NCBI RefSeq assembly: GCF_018070025.1
Contig: NZ_JAGPYQ010000001.1
Coordinates: 3,720,001 to 3,784,000, forward strand
Length of the DNA stretch: 64,000 nt
Reading direction: 5' to 3'
Source: Streptomyces liliiviolaceus
GTDB taxonomy: Bacteria; Actinomycetota; Actinomycetes; Streptomycetales; Streptomycetaceae
This document shows positions 10,054-17,924 of this stretch, one piece after another (within the stretch, counting starts at the first letter, position 1; each line of letters opens with the position of its first letter). Made by a program: the position numbers and the translations under genes. A model generated the notes under the pieces. The model was given only the letters and a program-made list of their open reading frames with translations, searched no databases and had not been told where the DNA came from.

Positions 10054-11682
10054 ATGGACGCGCGAAGCGCGAAACGACCCGCGGACGCACCCCGCGGCGA
10101 ACGCGTAGCCGACTGGGCAGACGGCCGCCTCGGCATCTACACCCTCGCCAAGACCCAGATGCGCAAGGTGTTCCCGGACCACTGGTCCTTCATGCTCGGC
10201 GAGATCTGCCTCTACAGCTTCCTCATCCTCATCCTCACCGGCGTCTACCTCACCCTCTTCTTCGAACCCAGCGGCGTGGAAGTGGTCTACAACGGCTCGT
10301 ACGAACCCCTCAACGGCATCATCATGACGAGGGCGTACGAGTCCACCCTCGACATCAGCTTCGACGTCCGCGGCGGACTCCTCATCCGCCAGATCCACCA
10401 CTGGGCAGCACTCGTCTTCGTCGCCGGAATGCTCGTCCACATGATGCGCGTGTTCTTCACCGGCGCGTTCCGCAAACCGCGCGAGCTGAACTGGGCCTTC
10501 GGCTGGACCCTGCTGTTCCTCGGCATCCTCACCGGCCTGACCGGCTACTCGCTCCCCGACGACCTGCTCTCAGGCACCGGCATCCGCTTCTCCCAGGGAG
10601 CGATCCTGGCCGTACCCGTCATCGGCACGTACCTCTCCTTCTTCCTCTTCGGCGGAGAGTTCCCGGGCCACGACATCATCTCCAGGCTCTTCCCGATCCA
10701 CGTCCTCCTCCTGCCCGGGATCATGCTCGGCCTGGTCGTCGCCCATCTGATTTTGGTCTTCTACCACAAGCACACGCAGTACCCCGGCCCCGGCCGCGAC
10801 CAGAAATCAGTGGTCGGCATGCCGTTCATGCCGGTCTACATGGCCAAGGCGGGCGGCTTCTTCTTCCTGGTCTTCGGCGTCCTGTCGATGATGGGCGCGA
10901 TCGCCACGATCAACCCCGTGTGGGCGTTCGGCCCCTACCGCGCGGACCTCGTCACCACCGGCGCCCAGCCCGACTGGTACCTGGGCTTCTCCGAGGGCCT
11001 GATCCGGGTGATGCCGGGATGGGAGATCGACGCCTGGGGCCACACCCTGCAACTGGGCGTCTTCATCCCCTTCACCCTCTTCCCGCTGATCCTTCTCGCC
11101 ATCGGCGTCTACCCGTTCATCGAAGCGTGGATCACCGGCGACAAACGCGAGCACCACATCCTCGACCGCCCCCGCAACGTCCCCACCCGCACCGCACTCG
11201 GCGTGTCCTGGCTGAGCCTGTACGCCGTACTCCTCATCGGCGGCGGCAACGACATCGTCGCCACCCACCTGCACCTGTCGATCAACGCGATCACCTGGTC
11301 CGTACGGATCGCCGTCATCCTCGTACCGCTCCTCGCCTTCGTCATCACCAAGCGGGTCTGCCTCGGCCTCCAGCGCCGCGACCGGGACAAGGTGCTGCAC
11401 GGCAGGGAGTCCGGCAAGATCACACGGCTGCCGCACGGCGAGTACGTCGAGGTGCACGAACCCCTCACCCAGGGCCAGCGGTTCACGCTCACCCAGCACG
11501 ACCAGCTCCCGCCCTACGACGTGGGCCCGCTCGTCGACGCGAACGGCGTGGAACGCAAGGCCAAACCGACCCGACGCCTGCGGGCCCGCCTCGCCCACGC
11601 CATGTACGGCCAGAACGCGCACATCCCCAAGCCGACCCCCGAGGAGTACCGCGAACTCACGAGCAGCGAAGACCACCACTGA
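10054..11682 (+). CDS. Cytochrome b subunit of a bc complex, stand-alone QcrB paralogue
   Basis: Membrane cytochrome b of the quinol:cytochrome c reductase family, 542 residues, close to normal actinobacterial QcrB length. The ATG at 10054 has GGGGAGG ahead of it. The four heme-binding histidines are present: two in the second helix (HHWAALVFVAGMLVHM) and two in the fourth (FPIHVLLLPGIML and VVAHL). The quinol-site motif is PDWY (in GAQPDWYLGFSEG), as in actinobacteria. About eight or nine membrane segments are followed by a C-terminal cytoplasmic tail. The usual qcrC and qcrA partners are absent on both sides, so this is an extra copy rather than the main bc1 gene. It converges on the steroid-type acyl-CoA dehydrogenase genes with two bases between the stops. 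Confidence 0.9.
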   Translation: MDARSAKRPADAPRGERVADWADGRLGIYTLAKTQMRKVFPDHWSFMLGEICLYSFLILILTGVYLTLFFEPSGVEVVYNGSYEPLNGIIMTRAYESTLDISFDVRGGLLIRQIHHWAALVFVAGMLVHMMRVFFTGAFRKPRELNWAFGWTLLFLGILTGLTGYSLPDDLLSGTGIRFSQGAILAVPVIGTYLSFFLFGGEFPGHDIISRLFPIHVLLLPGIMLGLVVAHLILVFYHKHTQYPGPGRDQKSVVGMPFMPVYMAKAGGFFFLVFGVLSMMGAIATINPVWAFGPYRADLVTTGAQPDWYLGFSEGLIRVMPGWEIDAWGHTLQLGVFIPFTLFPLILLAIGVYPFIEAWITGDKREHHILDRPRNVPTRTALGVSWLSLYAVLLIGGGNDIVATHLHLSINAITWSVRIAVILVPLLAFVITKRVCLGLQRRDRDKVLHGRESGKITRLPHGEYVEVHEPLTQGQRFTLTQHDQLPPYDVGPLVDANGVERKAKPTRRLRARLAHAMYGQNAHIPKPTPEEYRELTSSEDHH

Positions 11683-11684
11683 GG

Positions 11685-12737
11685 TCAGCCGAACTTGTCA
11701 CCTGCACCGAAATCCGCACCGGAATGTGCAATCCCACCCCCACCCAGCACCACCCCCCGGCACTCCCCAGGACTGCCCCAGGCGGACCGCAGCGCCCGCG
11801 CCTTGGTCAGCCACAGCGACAGGTCGTACTCCGCGGTGTAACCGATCGCGCCGTGCAACTGCAGGGCCGTACGGGCCGTCGTGTACGCCGCCTCGCAGGC
11901 CGCGACCTTGGCGGCGGCGACGTCGGCCGGGTCCATCGTCAGCGCGGCGCCGAAGACCAGCGGGCGCGCGAACTCCAGCGCGATCTTCGCGTCGGCCAGT
12001 CGGTGCCGGACCGCCTGGAAGGAGCCGACGGGCACACCGAACTGACTGCGCTGCTTCACGTACGCCACGGTCCTGTCGAGCAGGGTGAGCCCCACTCCGA
12101 GGGCCTGCGCGGCAGTCGCGAGCCGCGCCCAGCACAAGGCGTCGGCGGCCCCCGCGACGACCTGCGGCCCGGCCGCCAGGACTTGACCCCCCGGGCGGGG
12201 GAGGACAAGACGCCGTGCAGGATCAAGGGACCGGCGCACCCGCGAACGCAGCCCGGCACGATCCCCACCCCCCTGCACCACCCACAACTCCCCGCCCCCA
12301 TCCCTGCAAACGCTCAACTCCACATCCGCCACATCCCCGTCCAGGACGTACGGCCCCCCACCCGGCAGAGCCACCGTCACGACCGTCTCCCCCGAGGCCA
12401 CCCCCGGCAAGAACCTCTTCGCGAGGTGCGCGAACCCCGGCCCGGAGAGCAGCGCACCCGCCGCCACCGTCTCCACCACCGGCCCCGGCACCCCATGCCT
12501 CCCCAACTCCACGAAGGCGACGGCGAGTTCGACGGGCCGCGCCCCGACCCCCTCGTACGCCTCGGGTACCGCCAACGCGAACACGCCCAGCTCGGCGATC
12601 CGCGACCACAGCGCCCGCCCGGCCGCGTGGTCGCCGGCGCCCCAGGCCCGTACGACCGCGGGCGTGTCCGCGGCCGTCAGCAGGGCGTCCAACGAGCGCG
12701 CGAAGGCGGTCTGTTCGTCGTCCAGGAGGAAACGCAT
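11685..12737 (-). CDS. Acyl-CoA dehydrogenase, FadE32/FadE33-like subunit
   Basis: 350-residue acyl-CoA dehydrogenase homologue of the short, diverged kind that pairs with a longer partner. The N-terminal helical domain starts MRFLLDDEQTAFARSLD. The C-terminal domain shows RSQFGVPVGSFQAVRHRLADA and ALQLHGAIGYTAEYDLSLWL, where FAD and substrate bind. The start ATG overlaps the stop of the upstream dehydrogenase (TGATG), so the two are made together. In mycobacteria and rhodococci, FadE31 with FadE32 or FadE33 forms such a two-gene mixed enzyme in the HIP steroid-ring pathway. Which of FadE32 or FadE33 it matches better cannot be decided by eye. Confidence 0.8.
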   Translation of the reverse strand: MRFLLDDEQTAFARSLDALLTAADTPAVVRAWGAGDHAAGRALWSRIAELGVFALAVPEAYEGVGARPVELAVAFVELGRHGVPGPVVETVAAGALLSGPGFAHLAKRFLPGVASGETVVTVALPGGGPYVLDGDVADVELSVCRDGGGELWVVQGGGDRAGLRSRVRRSLDPARRLVLPRPGGQVLAAGPQVVAGAADALCWARLATAAQALGVGLTLLDRTVAYVKQRSQFGVPVGSFQAVRHRLADAKIALEFARPLVFGAALTMDPADVAAAKVAACEAAYTTARTALQLHGAIGYTAEYDLSLWLTKARALRSAWGSPGECRGVVLGGGGIAHSGADFGAGDKFG

Positions 12738-13882
12738 CAGCGACGCCCCCTCGGCAGGCCGAGAAGCCGCTCGGCGATGATGTCGCGCTGGATCTCGTTC
12801 GTGCCCGCGTAGATGGGCCCCGCGAGCGAGAAGACGTACCCTTCGCCCCACCCGCCTTCGGCGTCCGTCAACTCCCCCTCCCCACCCAGCAGATCGAGCG
12901 CCGTCTCGTGCAGGGCGATGTCGTACTCGGACCAGAAGACCTTGTTCAGGCTGGACTCCGGGCCGAGGGGCTCGCCGTCGAGGAAGCGGGACGCCGCCGC
13001 GTACGTGAACAGCTGGTACGCGCGGGCGCCGATCACCGCGTCGGCCACCCGGTCGCGCGTGTACGGGTCCCGGCCGCGCTCGTGCCACAGCGCGGCCAGC
13101 CGCTGCGCCGACGCCAGGAAACGGCCGGGGGAGCGGAGCGTCAGTCCGCGTTCGTTGCCCGCCGTCGACATCGCCACCCGCCACCCCTGGCCGGGCTCGC
13201 CGATCACGTCCTCGTCCGGCACGAACACCTCGTCCAGGAAGAGCTCGGCGAAGGCAGGCTTCCCGTCCAGCCGGCCGATCGGGCGGACGGTCACGCCCTG
13301 CGCCCGCAGGTCGAACATCAGATAGGTGAGGCCCTGATGGGGCTTCGGCATGTCCGGCTCGCTGCGGAACAGGCCGAACGCGCGGTCGGCGAACGCGGCC
13401 CGCGACGACCATGTCTTCTGCCCGCTCAGCAGCCACCCGCCGTCCGTACGCACCGCCCTGGACCTGAGCGAGGCGAGGTCGGACCCGGCCTCCGGCTCGG
13501 ACCAGGCCTGCGCCCAGACGACCTCGCCGCGGGCCATCGGCGGCAGGACCCGCGCGCGCTGCTCCTCGGTGCCGTGGTCGAAGAGGGTCGGTGCGAGAAG
13601 GCTGACGCCGTTCTGCCCGACCCGGCCCGGAGCGCCCGCCGCCCAGTACTCCTCCTCGAAGACCAGCCACCGCGTCAGCCCGCAGTCCCGCCCGCCGTAC
13701 GCGACCGGCCAGGACACCACCGACCAGCCGTCCGCGGCGAGTTCGGCCTCCCAGGCGCGGTGGACCGCGAAGCCCTCCTCGGTCTCCAGGGAGGGCAGCG
13801 GACCGGCCGGTACGTGCGCGTCGAGCCAGGCCCGGGCCTCGGCGCGGAACGCCTGATCGGCGGGGGAATACGTGAGATCCAC
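12737..13882 (-). CDS. fadE31: Acyl-CoA dehydrogenase, FadE31-like
   Basis: FAD-dependent acyl-CoA dehydrogenase, about 381 residues, probably acting in beta-oxidation of the ring-opened steroid remnant. The N-terminus is DLTYSPADQAFRAEARAWLD. The middle beta domain has WAQAWSEPEAGSDLASLR and GQKTWSSRAAFADRAFGLFR. The C-terminus is GPIYAGTNEIQRDIIAERLLGLP. The text is strikingly like FadE31 of M. tuberculosis as I recall it. A GTG at 13888 is in frame, but the GTG at 13882 is preferred because GAGGAAGG lies five bases before it. It overlaps the next gene by one base. Its leader carries a nine-base tandem repeat and an operator shared with the divergent ipdF gene. Confidence 0.85.
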   Translation of the reverse strand: MDLTYSPADQAFRAEARAWLDAHVPAGPLPSLETEEGFAVHRAWEAELAADGWSVVSWPVAYGGRDCGLTRWLVFEEEYWAAGAPGRVGQNGVSLLAPTLFDHGTEEQRARVLPPMARGEVVWAQAWSEPEAGSDLASLRSRAVRTDGGWLLSGQKTWSSRAAFADRAFGLFRSEPDMPKPHQGLTYLMFDLRAQGVTVRPIGRLDGKPAFAELFLDEVFVPDEDVIGEPGQGWRVAMSTAGNERGLTLRSPGRFLASAQRLAALWHERGRDPYTRDRVADAVIGARAYQLFTYAAASRFLDGEPLGPESSLNKVFWSEYDIALHETALDLLGGEGELTDAEGGWGEGYVFSLAGPIYAGTNEIQRDIIAERLLGLPRGRR

Positions 13883-13898
13883 GGTCACCTTCCTCGTG

Positions 13899-13952
13899 CT
13901 CGACCTGCTCGACCTGCTCGACCTGCTCGACCTGCTCGACCTGCTCGACCTG
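13899..13952. repeat. Nine-base tandem repeat (CTCGACCTG) x 6 in a divergent promoter
   Basis: Six perfect head-to-tail copies of CTCGACCTG, followed by a degraded seventh (CTCGGACTG). It lies between the fadE31-like start and the KstR2-type operator, so it would sit in the untranslated leader of the fadE transcript. One frame of the minus strand reads (Gln-Val-Glu)n, but this frame is not that of the dehydrogenase. Confidence 0.9.
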
Positions 13953-13965
13953 CTCGGACTGGTTC

Positions 13966-13985
13966 CCTAACAAGTGTTTGGTAGG
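13966..13985. promoter_or_regulatory. KstR2-type operator 1 (fadE31 / ipdF divergent promoter)
   Basis: CCTAACAAGTGTTTGGTAGG. The inner 14 bases (13969-13982) match nine of ten fixed positions of the KstR2 consensus as I recall it (AnCAAGnnCTTGnT). It is 13 bases upstream of the ipdF ATG and about 80 upstream of the fadE31 start. The same palindrome occurs at the other divergent promoter of the island (20395-20413), and a KstR2-like repressor gene is nearby. Confidence 0.75.
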
Positions 13986-13998
13986 TTAGCGTGGCCCT

Positions 13999-14823
13999 AT
14001 GACAGACGTCGAGGGTCCGGTGTACGAGCCCGGGCACGGGCTGCTGAAAGGACGCACCGCCGTCATCACGGCCGCCGCCGGCGCGGGCATCGGCGGTGCC
14101 ACGGCCCGCCGCTTCCTGGAGGAGGGCGCACGCGTGCTGATCAGCGACGCGCACGAGCGGCGGCTCAAGGAGTACGAGGCGGAGTTGGCGGCGGAGTTCG
14201 AGGGGGTCGCGGCGCTCGCCTGCGACGTCACCGACGAGGCCCAGGTGCAGACGCTCTTCGGCGCGGCCCTGCGGCTGCACGGGCGGCTCGACATCGTGGT
14301 CAACAACGCCGGTCTCGGCGGTACTTCGTCCCTCGTCGACATGAGCGACGAACAGTGGTCGCGGGTGCTCGACGTGACACTGAACGGCACGTTCCGGTGC
14401 ACGCGCGCGGCCCTGCGAGCCTTCCGCGAAGGCGGCGACGGCGGCGAAGGCGACGGCGGGGGCGGCCAGGGCGGTCACGGCGGTGTGATCGTCAACAACG
14501 CCTCCGTGGTCGGCTGGCGCGCCCAGGCCGGCCAGGCGCACTACGCGGCGGCGAAAGCGGGCGTGATGGCGCTGACCAGGTGCGCGGCGGTGGAGGCGGC
14601 CGAATTCGGCGTACGGGTCAACGCCGTCTCACCGAGCCTCGCCATGCACCCGCATCTGGTGAAGGTGACGACCCCCGAACTGCTGGCGGAACTGACGGCC
14701 CGTGAGGCGTTCGGGCGGTACGCGGAGCCGTGGGAGGTGGCCAATGTGATCGTGTTCCTGGCGTCCGGGTACTCCTCGTATCTGACGGGTGAGGTGGTCT
14801 CGGTGAGCAGCCAGCATGCGTGA
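13999..14823 (+). CDS. ipdF: Short-chain dehydrogenase, IpdF (5-hydroxy-HIP dehydrogenase) homologue
   Basis: NAD(P)-dependent oxidoreductase of the SDR family, 274 residues, predicted to act on a hydroxyl of the indane steroid remnant. The nucleotide motif is TAAAGAGIGGATARRFLEEG (the TGxxxGxG type with Thr-Ala-Ala-Ala), NNAG is present, and the catalytic set is Ser in NNASVVGWRAQ with YAAAK. The C-terminus AFGRYAEPWEVANVIVFLAS and SSYLTGEVVSVSSQH agree with mycobacterial IpdF (Rv3559c) from memory. A Gly-rich insertion (GGDGGEGDGGGGQGG) sits before the NNAS strand and is unusual. It is the first gene of a unit that continues to kstR2 and fadA6, though 162 bases and a dispersed repeat lie before kstR2. 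Confidence 0.88.
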   Translation: MTDVEGPVYEPGHGLLKGRTAVITAAAGAGIGGATARRFLEEGARVLISDAHERRLKEYEAELAAEFEGVAALACDVTDEAQVQTLFGAALRLHGRLDIVVNNAGLGGTSSLVDMSDEQWSRVLDVTLNGTFRCTRAALRAFREGGDGGEGDGGGGQGGHGGVIVNNASVVGWRAQAGQAHYAAAKAGVMALTRCAAVEAAEFGVRVNAVSPSLAMHPHLVKVTTPELLAELTAREAFGRYAEPWEVANVIVFLASGYSSYLTGEVVSVSSQHA

Positions 14824-14903
14824 GCGCTCCGCTGGGGTTGGCCGTGGGTTTGGAGGTGTTGGCGTGGTGGTGTGTCTGCGGGGCCGTGGGGGTCGCCCCC
14901 AAC

Positions 14904-14930
14904 GACTGCGCAGTTCCCCGCGCCCCTTGC
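14904..14930 (+). repeat. Dispersed GC-rich repeat copy
   Basis: One copy of GCGCAGTTCCCCGCGCCCC in the 162-base gap between ipdF and kstR2. The trailing bases (TTGCGGGGTGGGGGCTGCGCC) can fold back on it. Confidence 0.8.
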
Positions 14931-14985
14931 GGGGTGGGGGCTGCGCCCCGCGGCCCTTGAGAGGCCCACGGCTCACAATGGGGGC

Positions 14986-15597
14986 GTGCCTACCAAGAAG
15001 AAGCCCCAGGTGACCGCCTCGCCCGAGCGGCGCCGTGAACTCCTCGGCACCGCCGCCGAGGTCTTCGCCGAGCAGGGCTACAACGCCACCACCGTACGCA
15101 AGATCGCGGACCACGCGGGCATGCTCGCGGGCAGCCTCTACTACCACTTCGACTCCAAGGAATCGATGCTGGAGGAGATCCTGCGGACCTTCCTCGACGA
15201 GCTGTGGGACGGCTACGACACCGTCCTCGACGCCGAACTGGGCCCGCGCGAGACGCTGGAGGCCCTGGTCACCGAGTCGTTCCGGGAGATCGACCGGCAC
15301 CGCGCGGCCGTCGCGATCTACCAGAAGGAGTCCAAGCAGCTCGTCGCGCAGGAGCGCTTCGCGTTCCTCGCCGAGTCGCAGCGCAAGTTCGAGAAGGCGT
15401 GGCTCGCCACGCTGGAGCGGGGCGTGGCCGGCGAGGTCTTCCGGGACGACCTCGACATCCGGCTCACCTACCGGTTCGTGCGCGACACCGTGTGGGTCGC
15501 CGCGTCCTGGTACCGGCCCGGCGGACAGCACAGCCCGGACGAGATCGCCCGGCAGTACCTGTCGATGGTGCTGGACGGAATCGCCGTACGCAGTTGA
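14986..15597 (+). CDS. kstR2: TetR-family repressor, KstR2 homologue
   Basis: 203-residue DNA-binding repressor, predicted to respond to HIP-CoA and control the island. The GTG at 14986 starts the best family fit (PTKKKPQVTASPERRRELLG). The helix-turn-helix is at about residues 15-60: AEVFAEQGYNATTVRKIADHAG then GSLYYHFDSKESMLEEILR. The ligand domain carries the KstR2-like segments AVAIYQKESKQLVAQERF, RFVRDTVWVAASWYRPGG and ARQYLSMVLDGIA. No palindrome of the 13966 type lies directly before it; expression may come from the ipdF promoter, or from a leaderless start (CACAAT lies about 8 bases ahead). The gap to fadA6 is 35 bases. Confidence 0.88.
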   Translation: MPTKKKPQVTASPERRRELLGTAAEVFAEQGYNATTVRKIADHAGMLAGSLYYHFDSKESMLEEILRTFLDELWDGYDTVLDAELGPRETLEALVTESFREIDRHRAAVAIYQKESKQLVAQERFAFLAESQRKFEKAWLATLERGVAGEVFRDDLDIRLTYRFVRDTVWVAASWYRPGGQHSPDEIARQYLSMVLDGIAVRS

Positions 15598-15632
15598 TCG
15601 CACCCGAACACAGCTGATCCAGGGGAGTTGGC

Positions 15633-16790
15633 ATGGCCGAGGCCTACATCGTCGAAGCGGTCCGTACACCCGTGGGGCGTCGCAAGGGCGGCCTGAGCGG
15701 GGTCCACCCGGCCGACCTGGGAGCGCATGTGCTGAAGGCACTGGTCGCGCGCTCCGGAGTCGATCCGGCCGCCGTCGAGGACGTCGTCTTCGGATGCCTG
15801 GACGCCGTGGGACCGCAGGCCGGTGACATCGCCCGCACGTCCTGGCTGGCGGCCGGACTGCCCGAGGAGGTCCCGGGGGTGACGATCGACCGGCAGTGCG
15901 GCTCCTCGCAGCAGGCCCTGCACTTCGCCGCGCAGGGCGTCCTCTCCGGTACCCAGGACCTCGTGGTCGCGGGCGGTGTCCAGAACATGACGCAGATCCC
16001 CATCGCCTTCGCCTCCCGGCAGGCCGCCGAGCCGCTGGGCCTCACCCAGGGGCCGTTCGCGGGCAGCGAGGGATGGCGGGCCCGGTACGGGGACCGGCCC
16101 GTCAACCAGTTCCTCGGCGCCGAGTCCATCGCGGCCAAGTGGGGGATCGGCCGACGGGACCAGGAGGAGTTCGCCCTGCGGTCCCACCGGCGGGCGCTCC
16201 GCGCGATCGACGAGGGCCGCTTCGAGCGGGAGACCGTGCCGTTCGGCGACGTCACGGTCGACGAGGGGCCGCGCCGGGACACCTCGCTGGAGAAGATGGC
16301 GGGCCTGCGACCGGTCGTCGAGGGCGGCACCATCACCGCCGCCTGCTCCTCACAGGTGTCCGACGGGGCCGCCGCGATGCTGCTCGCCTCGGAACGGGCC
16401 GTCCGCGAGCACGGGCTCACCCCCCGGGCGCGCGTGCACCACCTCTCCGTGCGGGGGGAGGATCCGATACGGATGCTGTCGGCGCCGATTCCCGCCACCG
16501 CGTACGCCCTGAAGAAGGCCGGGATGTCCATCGGGGAGATCGATCTCGTCGAGATCAACGAGGCGTTCGCGCCCGTCGTCCTCGCCTGGCTGAAGGAGAC
16601 CGGGGCGGATCCCGACCGGGTCAACGTCAACGGGGGTGCGATCGCGCTGGGACATCCCCTGGGGGCCACGGGGGTGAAGCTGATGACGACCCTGCTGCAT
16701 GAACTGGAGCGGGTCGGGGGGCGGTTCGGGCTGCAGACGATGTGTGAGGGTGGGGGACAGGCGAACGTGACCATCGTCGAGCGGCTTTAG
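15633..16790 (+). CDS. fadA6: Thiolase, FadA6-like
   Basis: Acetyl-CoA acyltransferase, 385 residues, which would cut the ring-opened C/D product by thiolysis. The nucleophile is Cys89 in DRQCGSSQQA. The second catalytic Cys is C371 in QTMCEGGG, and the His is in NGGAIALGHPLGATG. NEAFAPV is present. The wording of several blocks (EVPGVTIDRQCGSSQQAL, GGVQNMTQIPI, SLEKMAGL, PIPATAYALKKAG) agrees with mycobacterial FadA6 as I recall it. GGGGAG lies ahead of the ATG. It ends 79 bases from the convergent ipdC gene, with a dispersed repeat between. Confidence 0.88.
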   Translation: MAEAYIVEAVRTPVGRRKGGLSGVHPADLGAHVLKALVARSGVDPAAVEDVVFGCLDAVGPQAGDIARTSWLAAGLPEEVPGVTIDRQCGSSQQALHFAAQGVLSGTQDLVVAGGVQNMTQIPIAFASRQAAEPLGLTQGPFAGSEGWRARYGDRPVNQFLGAESIAAKWGIGRRDQEEFALRSHRRALRAIDEGRFERETVPFGDVTVDEGPRRDTSLEKMAGLRPVVEGGTITAACSSQVSDGAAAMLLASERAVREHGLTPRARVHHLSVRGEDPIRMLSAPIPATAYALKKAGMSIGEIDLVEINEAFAPVVLAWLKETGADPDRVNVNGGAIALGHPLGATGVKLMTTLLHELERVGGRFGLQTMCEGGGQANVTIVERL

Positions 16791-16825
16791 GTCTCGTTGT
16801 CGGCTGCGGGGCCGGTGGGGGCTTG

Positions 16826-16866
16826 TCGCGCAGTTCCCCGCGCCCCTGAAGGGCGCCCCGAGGGGC
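16826..16866 (+). repeat. Dispersed GC-rich repeat between convergent fadA6 and ipdC
   Basis: One copy (TCGCGCAGTTCCCCGCGCCC) followed by CTGAAGGGCGCCCCGAGGGGCGC. GGCGCCCC/GAGGGGCGC can form a short hairpin, so this may serve as terminator for both genes. Confidence 0.7.
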
Positions 16867-16868
16867 GC

Positions 16869-17924
16869 TCACGGTGGCCCCGGTTCGGGAAGCGCACGCA
16901 GTACCTCCCGGGCTTCGGCCATCACCCTCCCCACCAGGTCCGCGCACGACGGCAAGTCGTCGATCACGCCCGCCACCTGGCCCGACGCCATCACCCCGAG
17001 GTCCGTGCGGCCTTCCACCATGGACGCCCGCAGGAGCATGGGCGTGTTGGCGGCCAGCAGGACCTGGCTCCAGGTCAGGTCCTTGCCGTGCTTCATCGCC
17101 AGGCCGTCGCGGATCAGCTGTGGCCAGCCGAGACCCGAGAGCTTCCTGAAACCGGCGGCCCTGCGCACCGCCCGGGTCAGCGTCCTCGTACGGCCCGCTC
17201 CCTCCAGGGAGTCGACCAGTTCCGTACGGAGCATGCGGTGCGGCAGGCCGTCCACGGCGGTCGTCACCGTGACGTCCTTGACCGTCGCCGCGAGATACCG
17301 GGCCTTCACCGCGTCCGGCACCGTCGAGTCCGAGGTGAGGAGGAACCGGGTGCCCATGGCGACACCCGCCGCGCCGTAGGCGAGCGCCGCGACCAGGCCC
17401 CGGCCGTCGAAGAAGCCGCCCGCGGCGACGACGGGTATGCCGACCGCGTCCACGACCTGGGGCAGGAGCACGCTGGTCGCCACCTCGCCGGTGTGGCCGC
17501 CGCCCTCGCCGCCCTGCACGATCACCGCGTCCGCTCCCCATGCCGCCACCTTCTCGGCATGCCGGCGGGCCCCGATCGAGGGGACGACGACCACGCCCGC
17601 GTCCTTCAGTTCGGCGATCAGCTCACGGGACGGCGCGAGCGCGAACGAGGCGACCTTCACGCCCTCCTCCACGATGATCCGGACACGGTCGCGGGCGTCC
17701 CCCGCGTCCGCGCGGAGGTTCACCCCGAACGGCGCCTCCGTACGGGAGCGGACCTCGCGGATCGCCGCCCGCAGCTGATCCGGTGTCATCGTCGCGGAGG
17801 CGAGGATGCCCAGCGCGCCCGCGTTCGCCGTCGCGGAGACCAGGCGCGGGCCCGCCACCCAGCCCATCCCCGTCTGCACGATCGGATGCCGGACACCGAC
17901 GAGCCGTGTGAGGGCGGTCTCCAT
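16869..17924 (-). CDS. ipdC: IpdC-like FMN oxidoreductase of the nitronate monooxygenase family
   Basis: 351-residue TIM-barrel flavoprotein of the NPD/nitronate monooxygenase family; in the HIP pathway IpdC acts as a reductase/dehydrogenase on ring C. Visible motifs are GVRHPIVQTGMGWVAGPRLV at the N-terminus, NLRADA, the phosphate loop IVQGGEGGGHTG and IPVVAAGGFFDGRGL, then GAAGVAMGTRFLLTSDS. The tail GKDLTWSQVLLAANTPMLL and DDLPSC matches mycobacterial Rv3553 from memory. It is the third gene of the echA20-ipdA-ipdB-ipdC operon; its ATG overlaps the ipdB stop (TGATG). Confidence 0.88.
   Translation of the reverse strand: METALTRLVGVRHPIVQTGMGWVAGPRLVSATANAGALGILASATMTPDQLRAAIREVRSRTEAPFGVNLRADAGDARDRVRIIVEEGVKVASFALAPSRELIAELKDAGVVVVPSIGARRHAEKVAAWGADAVIVQGGEGGGHTGEVATSVLLPQVVDAVGIPVVAAGGFFDGRGLVAALAYGAAGVAMGTRFLLTSDSTVPDAVKARYLAATVKDVTVTTAVDGLPHRMLRTELVDSLEGAGRTRTLTRAVRRAAGFRKLSGLGWPQLIRDGLAMKHGKDLTWSQVLLAANTPMLLRASMVEGRTDLGVMASGQVAGVIDDLPSCADLVGRVMAEAREVLRALPEPGPP

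Noticed and set aside
9567..12812. 1,081-residue plus-strand frame over the repeats and qcrB
   Set aside because: It is a high-GC shadow rich in Arg, Pro and His. The true qcrB frame has clear membrane helices and heme ligands.
11685..13973. 762-residue minus-strand frame starting with a (Gln-Val-Glu) repeat
   Set aside because: Only the last 350 residues are a real protein (the FadE32/33-like dehydrogenase). The upstream part is out of frame with the FadE31-like gene and comes from the nine-base DNA repeat plus a shadow frame.
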